Of a stretch of 51,755 bases of DNA, positions 46,096 through 51,755 are shown one piece after another. A program made the position numbers and the translations under genes. Each line of letters starts with the position of its first letter. The first letter of the stretch is position 1. The stretch comes from Parcubacteria group bacterium (GTDB lineage Bacteria; Patescibacteriota; Minisyncoccia; Phycocordibacterales; Phycocordibacteraceae), in NCBI GenBank assembly GCA_028286945.1, contig JAQBQR010000028.1, forward strand, positions 1-51,755, read 5' to 3'. The notes beneath the pieces were generated by a model. That model did no database searches. It was not told the DNA's origin and saw only the letters and a program-made list of their open reading frames with translations.

Positions 46096-46791
46096 TCAGA
46101 GCTCGAAGCCCAGAAGCACGGCGACGCATTTTCCACGCCCCAGGAGCGTCAGCCCGGGAACAAAGCATGCCTTGAAAGCAAATTTGAATCCGAGGAAGAA
46201 TTCGCGAGCATAGTGCCCCGTCTTCGGGTACAAGAACCCGAGCCGGCAATAGAGACGTGCCAGCTGCTTCTGGTTCGTCACATAGGTTGACGCATCTTCA
46301 GCAACGAGATCGAGCCAGCGCATCGCCTCTTTTGTCTTGATATGCAGACCTGCGTAGGTCGTCGCAATCAAATAGTAGGTATGCGCCCTGTCGGTGTCCT
46401 TGAGCGCCCGCAGTTCAGATGTGTCGAGGGCCGCTTGGCACATCTTGCTTGCTAAAGTTTTGAGCTTCTCGCGTTCGCTGAAATCGAGTTCCGGCCGTTC
46501 CGCGATGTACGCGAAATAGGTCGTGATCATGTCGACGCGGTCGAAATGGTTCGACTCGAAATAGTCGTCGAAGTCAGCTGACGCGAGCACGTCCTTCTGC
46601 TGCAAGAGTTCGTCGCGCTTGGCGACAAGCTCAAAGCTGCAGCTTGGGCGCATTCGCGCGCTGTATAGCGCTACGCATAGCAGGATGAGATAGCGCTTGG
46701 GATCTTCCTGATATTTGGCGCGCGCATAGGCGACCGCTTTCGGATCACCACGCCATACGGCGTCTTTGTGCAGTTCGGCAGCTGTTGCCAT
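46096..46791 (-). CDS. Hypothetical TPR-like helical protein, GC-rich, with SD
   Basis: cGAGGAGacgaacgATG; MATAAELHKDAVWRGDPKAVAYARAKYQEDPKRYLILLCV. Confidence 0.6.
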   Translation of the reverse strand: MATAAELHKDAVWRGDPKAVAYARAKYQEDPKRYLILLCVALYSARMRPSCSFELVAKRDELLQQKDVLASADFDDYFESNHFDRVDMITTYFAYIAERPELDFSEREKLKTLASKMCQAALDTSELRALKDTDRAHTYYLIATTYAGLHIKTKEAMRWLDLVAEDASTYVTNQKQLARLYCRLGFLYPKTGHYAREFFLGFKFAFKACFVPGLTLLGRGKCVAVLLGFEL

Positions 46792-46919
46792 CGTTCGTCT
46801 CCTCGTTTTCTACTAGGGAAGGGAAATCTGTTATACGTATTCGTGTTGAGAAAGGCCGCTCAACGCACATTATATCACGTAAACCCCGTATGTAAAATTT
46901 CGCTAAGTAAAAAGAAAAT

Positions 46920-46950
46920 CGGCTGCAGCTGGGGGGAAAAGCTGCAGCCG
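46920..46950 (-). terminator. Hairpin downstream of dnaE
   Basis: CGGCTGCAGCT...AGCTGCAGCCG 11-bp stem, followed on the minus strand by attttcttttt. Confidence 0.7.
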
Positions 46951-47056
46951 ACCATTTCTCGCTCCCGATACTCAACTAGGGGCGAGTATCCGCGCAGGGT
47001 GGGGGGCCGAGCGGGGCCCTGCGCGAAATCGTATGTACGGTGCTTCCCGCACTGTA

Positions 47057-50000
47057 TCAGAGTGCCTTGAGGTTTTCAATAGCTATGGTAGTTTCGCCAT
47101 TTCGCAGAGAAACGTTGCCTTTAATGAGTACGCAGGTGCCCGGTACAATCAGCGCCATATGTTCTTTGAAAAGTTTCGGGAAGATAACACCCTCAATGGA
47201 ATCGGTCATATCTTCAAACGTAACGAAGGCCATACGGTCGCCGCCCTTGGTGAGATGAATCTTTGTTTCCATGATGAGCACCGGAAGGATGATGGTGCGT
47301 CCTGGCAATGGATCTTCTTTCGTGCGCTTTAGATCTGTACCGGCTTTTGTGCGGTATGCCTCGTGTGCTTCGAGCGGGTGTCCCGAAACATAAATACCAA
47401 GGAGTTCTTTTTCCCAGGCAAGTTTTTCTGAAGCAGGTGTTTCTGCAAGTGGTGCAGGAAGAGTGAGTGTGGGTGCCAAAGCAAATGCGCCGAAGAGAGA
47501 GTCTTGTGGTTTCTCTGCGGTGGCGTCGCGATGGAAGGCAAGCAGCGTTTCAATATGCGTAATCAAATGGCCGCGACCTCCCGATCCTTCTGCAAAACGA
47601 TCAAGCGCACCACCTTTAATAAGTGACTCGAGTGATTTGCGGTTTAGAGACTTATTCGCAACGCGCGCAAGAAAATCTGCGAGCGAGGTGTACGGCCCTT
47701 TAGCATTTCGTTCATCAAGGATGGCGTGCGAAATTCCTTCACCAAAGTTTTTAATAGAAGTGAGACCAAAACGAATGGCATCTTCGCCGTTAGGACCGCC
47801 ACCCTTCACCACAGTGAAGTCCGTACCACTTTCGTTCACATCAGGAGGAAGCACTGGAATTCCAAGACGCGTGCTTTCTGCGACGAATATAGAAATTGAT
47901 TCAGTGTCACCAGCGTCTGCCGTAAGTACCGCCGCCATATACTCAACCGTATAATTAGCCTTTAGATAGGCCGTTTGATAGGCAACTTTTCCGTAGCAGG
48001 CGGCGTGTGCTTTTCCGAATCCGTACGCTGCGAATGGTTCAATAAGTTTCCAAAGTCGTTCGCCTTTAGCAGGAGAGAGTTTTCCATATTCAGCAAAGCC
48101 CTTTAGAAGCTTCTCTTTCTGCGCGGCCATCTCTGCAGGAATCTTCTTACCCATAGCTTTACGGAGTGTGTCAGCCTCAAGCCAGGAATATCCTCCGAGC
48201 GTAATGGAGGTGAGAAGCACGTCGTCCTGGTACACGAGGAGACCATATGACGCATCCAGATAATCCTTCATGCGCGGATCAAGGTAGGTAACTTTTTCAG
48301 CATGCATTTTTCGATCAATGTATTCAGGAATTGATTCCATCGGACCCGGACGGTACAACGCCACCATGGCGTTGATGTCGTGAATGGTCGTGGGTTTAAG
48401 TTCCTTGAGATAGCGCGTCATACCTGAACCGTTGAGCTGGAAGAGTCCTTCTGTGTCGCCGCGAGCAAGCATCTCGAATGTCTTCGCGTCATCAAGCGGA
48501 ATATTTTCAATATCAATATCAATGCCGCGCGTGCGGCGAACACATTCCACCGCGTCTGAAATAATCGCCAAGTTCTTAATACCGAGGAAGTCGAATTTCA
48601 AAAGACCTGCTTCTTCCACCGCGTGCATGTCGAACTGGGTGATGAGCTTTCCCGTCTTAGGATCAACCTGGAGCGGCGTCCAATCCGTGAGGGGAGTCGG
48701 CGCAATAACCACACCGGCGGCGTGCACACCCGTCTGACGCGCGCAGCCCTCAATCTGTTTTGCCAAATCAATGATCTCACGCGTGTCGTCATCTTCTTCA
48801 TACAGCTGTTTGAGTTCAGGCTCTATTCCAATAGCTCGCGTAATGGTCATAGGAAATCCCTGCGCTCCAAGAGGAATGAGCTTCGCAATGCGGTCACCCG
48901 TGCCGTATGAGTGACCCAGTGCGCGCGCCACGTCACGCACGGCAGCGCGCGCCATCATGGTGCCGAACGTTCCAATCTGCGCCACATTATTTGCGCCATA
49001 CTTTTCCTTTGCATACGCAATCATTTCGTCACGGCGGTTATCAGCAAAGTCCATATCAATATCCGGCGCCTTTGGGCGCTCAGGGTTAAGGAAGCGCTCG
49101 AAGGGAAGTTTGTACGAAATAGGGTCCACCGTGGTGATACCGGTAAGGTAGGAGACGATGGAGCCCGCGGCGGAGCCGCGGGTCGTAGACAGAATACCCA
49201 CTTTCTTTGCGTAATGAAGAAGATCAGACACAGCAAGGAAGTACGGTGCGAATCCTTTTCCGTTGATGACCCCGAGTTCGTATTCAATGCGTTCAAGCAC
49301 TTCGGAAGTTTCCTCCATACCTCGACGCACCAAACCTGCGTACGTATCTTCACGCAACATTTCCTCATGCGTCTTTCCGTCTACCGTATCCACCTTCGGG
49401 AAGTTCCAAGAACCAAGCTCGAGCGTCACGTCACAGCGATCCGCAATTTCACCAGATGCATCCACCGCCTCAGGTACATCCTCAAACCATTCGCGCATCT
49501 GATTCTCATTCACGAATGAGAAATCTTCGTCTTCACTACCGCCTCCGCCTCCAAGACCAATGCGTCGCATCACTTCCGTGGCTTCACGGTCTTCAGGCTT
49601 CAGGTAGTAGACATCGTGCTGTGCCAGAAGGGGAACGCCCGATGTTTTTGAAAGCGCCTTCAACTCCTGCATACGAGCTTCGTGCCCGGCCACGCGCGGA
49701 TGGTGAGAAATTTCCAAATATAAATGATCAGTACCAAAAATACTTTGGTACTCAGCGAGCGCTGCAGCTGCAGCATTTTTATCTCCCGCAGCCAGCAAGC
49801 GCGCAGGGTCGCCGGCGAAGGAAGGAAGAATAGCAATGAGTCCGCCTTTGAGTTCACGAAGAATATCACGGTCAATGCGCGGCTTTTCAAAAAAACCTTC
49901 TACCTGCGCTGCCGAAACTAATTTCAGCAAATTCTTATATCCTTCATTATTTTCTGCGAGCAGCACGATGCGGCTTCGCTTCGCGTCTTGGACCGGGTCC

Positions 50001-50233
50001 TTATCAAAGCGTGTTCGTGGCGCCATATATATGTCGACGCCAATGATCGGCTTTATATCTTTCTTATGTGCCGTCTTATAGAACTCAATGGCACCGTGGA
50101 GGTTTCCCGTGTCCGTAAGTGCAATGGCGTCCATCCCTGCGTCCTTAGCAGCTCCCACGAGTGCCGGCACCTTAGGAAGCGCCTGAAGGAAGCTGTAGTG
50201 GCTATGTGTGTGGAGATGAATGAAACGACCCAT
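47057..50233 (-). CDS. dnaE: DNA polymerase III subunit alpha
   Basis: MGRFIHLHTHSHYSFLQALPKVPALVGAAKDAGMDAIALTDTGNL, GRGSAAGSIVSYLTGIT-like block, PDIDMDFADNRRDEMIAY, C-terminal OB fold. Confidence 0.97.
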   Translation of the reverse strand: MGRFIHLHTHSHYSFLQALPKVPALVGAAKDAGMDAIALTDTGNLHGAIEFYKTAHKKDIKPIIGVDIYMAPRTRFDKDPVQDAKRSRIVLLAENNEGYKNLLKLVSAAQVEGFFEKPRIDRDILRELKGGLIAILPSFAGDPARLLAAGDKNAAAAALAEYQSIFGTDHLYLEISHHPRVAGHEARMQELKALSKTSGVPLLAQHDVYYLKPEDREATEVMRRIGLGGGGGSEDEDFSFVNENQMREWFEDVPEAVDASGEIADRCDVTLELGSWNFPKVDTVDGKTHEEMLREDTYAGLVRRGMEETSEVLERIEYELGVINGKGFAPYFLAVSDLLHYAKKVGILSTTRGSAAGSIVSYLTGITTVDPISYKLPFERFLNPERPKAPDIDMDFADNRRDEMIAYAKEKYGANNVAQIGTFGTMMARAAVRDVARALGHSYGTGDRIAKLIPLGAQGFPMTITRAIGIEPELKQLYEEDDDTREIIDLAKQIEGCARQTGVHAAGVVIAPTPLTDWTPLQVDPKTGKLITQFDMHAVEEAGLLKFDFLGIKNLAIISDAVECVRRTRGIDIDIENIPLDDAKTFEMLARGDTEGLFQLNGSGMTRYLKELKPTTIHDINAMVALYRPGPMESIPEYIDRKMHAEKVTYLDPRMKDYLDASYGLLVYQDDVLLTSITLGGYSWLEADTLRKAMGKKIPAEMAAQKEKLLKGFAEYGKLSPAKGERLWKLIEPFAAYGFGKAHAACYGKVAYQTAYLKANYTVEYMAAVLTADAGDTESISIFVAESTRLGIPVLPPDVNESGTDFTVVKGGGPNGEDAIRFGLTSIKNFGEGISHAILDERNAKGPYTSLADFLARVANKSLNRKSLESLIKGGALDRFAEGSGGRGHLITHIETLLAFHRDATAEKPQDSLFGAFALAPTLTLPAPLAETPASEKLAWEKELLGIYVSGHPLEAHEAYRTKAGTDLKRTKEDPLPGRTIILPVLIMETKIHLTKGGDRMAFVTFEDMTDSIEGVIFPKLFKEHMALIVPGTCVLIKGNVSLRNGETTIAIENLKAL

Positions 50234-50278
50234 TAATGATGATTATACCTGCATTGTCGTAAGTGCTAAAATTTGGAT

Positions 50279-50896
50279 ATGACGGAGAAAGAAATCTTGG
50301 ATACTATTCGTTCCGATTCAGAGAGAATGTCCATTTTAAAAGCTGTTTCAGAGCTTAAACTATCTGACTGGTGGATTGGAGCGGGATTCGTGCGAAGTGC
50401 TGTATGGGATCATCTGTTCGCAAAAGGAAACCATACAAAGCTGAATGACGTGGACGTGGTGTATTGGAAATCACTCGACTCATATGGAATTCCTGAAGAA
50501 ACACTGATTTCTGTACTGAAAAAAGATGAAGCTAATCCTGTATGGGACGAAGAGCGTTTTTATCAAGAAAAACTCTCCTCATTCGTTCCTGGATATGAAT
50601 TTGAAGTAAAGAATCAAGCGCGCATGCATTTGTGGTCGGGGAAGTTAATTGAACGTGAGCCATACCTAACGGCAGCAGAGGGAATCGCCGACTGGGTTGA
50701 GACGGCTACGACTGTCGGCGTGCGTTTAAATGAGGGTGGAGAATTAATATTCACTGCTCCTAATGGTATTTTAGATTTAGTGAATGGAATTATTAGACCG
50801 CGAAAGAAGGAACTAACCGAAGTCACCTTAGAACGTACGGCAAAAAAGAATTGGTTAACGCAATGGCCGGGACTTCATTTCGAAGATGCTATATGA
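50279..50896 (+). CDS. Nucleotidyltransferase family protein (DUF925/COG3575-like)
   Basis: WWIGAGFVRSAVWDHLF...LNDVDVVYWKSLD...YEFEVKNQARMHLW. Confidence 0.8.
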   Translation: MTEKEILDTIRSDSERMSILKAVSELKLSDWWIGAGFVRSAVWDHLFAKGNHTKLNDVDVVYWKSLDSYGIPEETLISVLKKDEANPVWDEERFYQEKLSSFVPGYEFEVKNQARMHLWSGKLIEREPYLTAAEGIADWVETATTVGVRLNEGGELIFTAPNGILDLVNGIIRPRKKELTEVTLERTAKKNWLTQWPGLHFEDAI

Positions 50897-51477
50897 GTTG
50901 GGTAGTTGGAATTGACGAAGCAGGGCGGGGCCCGCTTGCGGGCCCCGTGGCGGTGGGGCTCATTCGTGCACCCGAATCCTTCGACATTCTTGCAGCATTT
51001 CCCGGCCTCAATGATTCGAAGAAGCTCACGGAAAAAGCTCGGGAACGTCTTTTCGTACTACTTGAAGAGCGGGTGAATGCTGGCGACATCTCATACTCCG
51101 TTGAACTGCGCTCGGCAGAAGATATTGATACGAAGGGAATTGCCGTTGTGATTCGCGACTCCATTAAAAGTGGTCTTGAGGCACTTTGCGATGAGGAAGA
51201 TAAGGAAACGAAAATTTGGCTCGATGGTTCTCTCAGTGCGCCTGTTCACTACACCCAAGAAACAGTCATAAAAGGTGACTCGCTTATTCCTTCAATCATG
51301 CTCGCATCCATTGCAGCGAAGGTAACTCGTGACCGACTCATGTGCGGCGTCGACGCACAGTATCCGCAGTACGGATTCGCCAAGCATAAAGGGTACGGAA
51401 CGAAGTCACATATGGATGCACTACGCGTCCATGGACTTTCCGACATGCACCGCAAGACATTTATTCACTTTGTATAA
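50893..51477 (+). CDS. rnhB: Ribonuclease HII
   Basis: VGIDEAGRGPLAGPVAVG, LNDSKKLTEKARE, SIAAKVTRDRLM, YGFAKHKGYGTKSH; ATGA overlap with the upstream gene. Confidence 0.95.
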   Translation: MSWVVGIDEAGRGPLAGPVAVGLIRAPESFDILAAFPGLNDSKKLTEKARERLFVLLEERVNAGDISYSVELRSAEDIDTKGIAVVIRDSIKSGLEALCDEEDKETKIWLDGSLSAPVHYTQETVIKGDSLIPSIMLASIAAKVTRDRLMCGVDAQYPQYGFAKHKGYGTKSHMDALRVHGLSDMHRKTFIHFV

Positions 51478-51482
51478 AAATA

Positions 51483-51508
51483 GTCGGCGGGAATGAATCC
51501 CCGCCGAC
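51483..51508 (+). terminator. Hairpin after rnhB
   Basis: GTCGGCGGG aatgaatc CCCGCCGAC; no strong U-tract. Confidence 0.5.
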
Positions 51509-51618
51509 CCGTATGGTGTAGCACCGAAGCGCTACGAGGTATGTACAGATGTCTTAGCCCAACATCCGTGAATGTGCATGCGTTCCCTCGTTTCCGAGGT
51601 GACTAAACGCACGCGCGT

Positions 51619-51711
51619 TCATGAAGGTGCGGGTGGCTTCAGCCGCTTAGGTTTCCCCGGCGGCGCCCCATCATCGGTGAAATTCGTCTGCTTGAGAATA
51701 AACGCGGGCAT
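51619..51711 (-). CDS. Possible 30-aa small protein MPAFILKQTNFTDDGAPPGKPKRLKPPAPS
   Basis: ATG preceded by AAGGGGC; basic/proline-rich tail; not in ORF track. Confidence 0.35.
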   Translation of the reverse strand: MPAFILKQTNFTDDGAPPGKPKRLKPPAPS

Positions 51712-51755
51712 GATGCGGCCCCTTACTGACTTGAGTTCTCACTAGGACGAATCGA

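Noticed and set aside
1-51755. Stop-codon reassignment (UGA recoding), as in some CPR lineages
   Set aside because: Several well-supported genes end in TGA (for example 34130..34852 and 50279..50896) and no conserved gene needs UGA read-through.

Overview
The window looks like a Patescibacteria/CPR (Parcubacteria-like) chromosome segment. This is inferred from gene content and reduced proteins, not from a database search. Recognisable content: a cluster for lower glycolysis and the non-oxidative pentose-phosphate pathway (GAPDH, RpiB, Rpe-like, split transketolase, transaldolase, PfkB kinase, class I FBA); translation and replication genes (L25, L31, RF1, S2, EF-Ts, PheS/PheT, ThrS, GyrB, DnaE, RNase HII); pseudopilins; secreted CARDB/Ig-like surface proteins; a sortase; and envelope genes (GtrA, a CarS/DUF46-like protein, GT2). 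There is one clear tRNA-Thr(TGT) and one odd tRNA-like element. The most interesting signals are: (1) -10 hexamers placed about 5-13 nt from start codons, suggesting widespread leaderless transcription; (2) a scattered set of GC-rich orphan genes with strong Shine-Dalgarno sites and proteobacterial-style signal peptides; (3) two duplicated two-gene surface cassettes; (4) a sortase near a protein with a mid-protein IPYTG motif; (5) an archaeal CarS-like gene; (6) reduced PheS/PheT; (7) perfect short-loop hairpins inside conserved coding sequence; (8) a tRNA-like element with an 18-bp inverted repeat; (9) a structured rpsB-tsf spacer. No CRISPR array, rRNA or transposase was seen.
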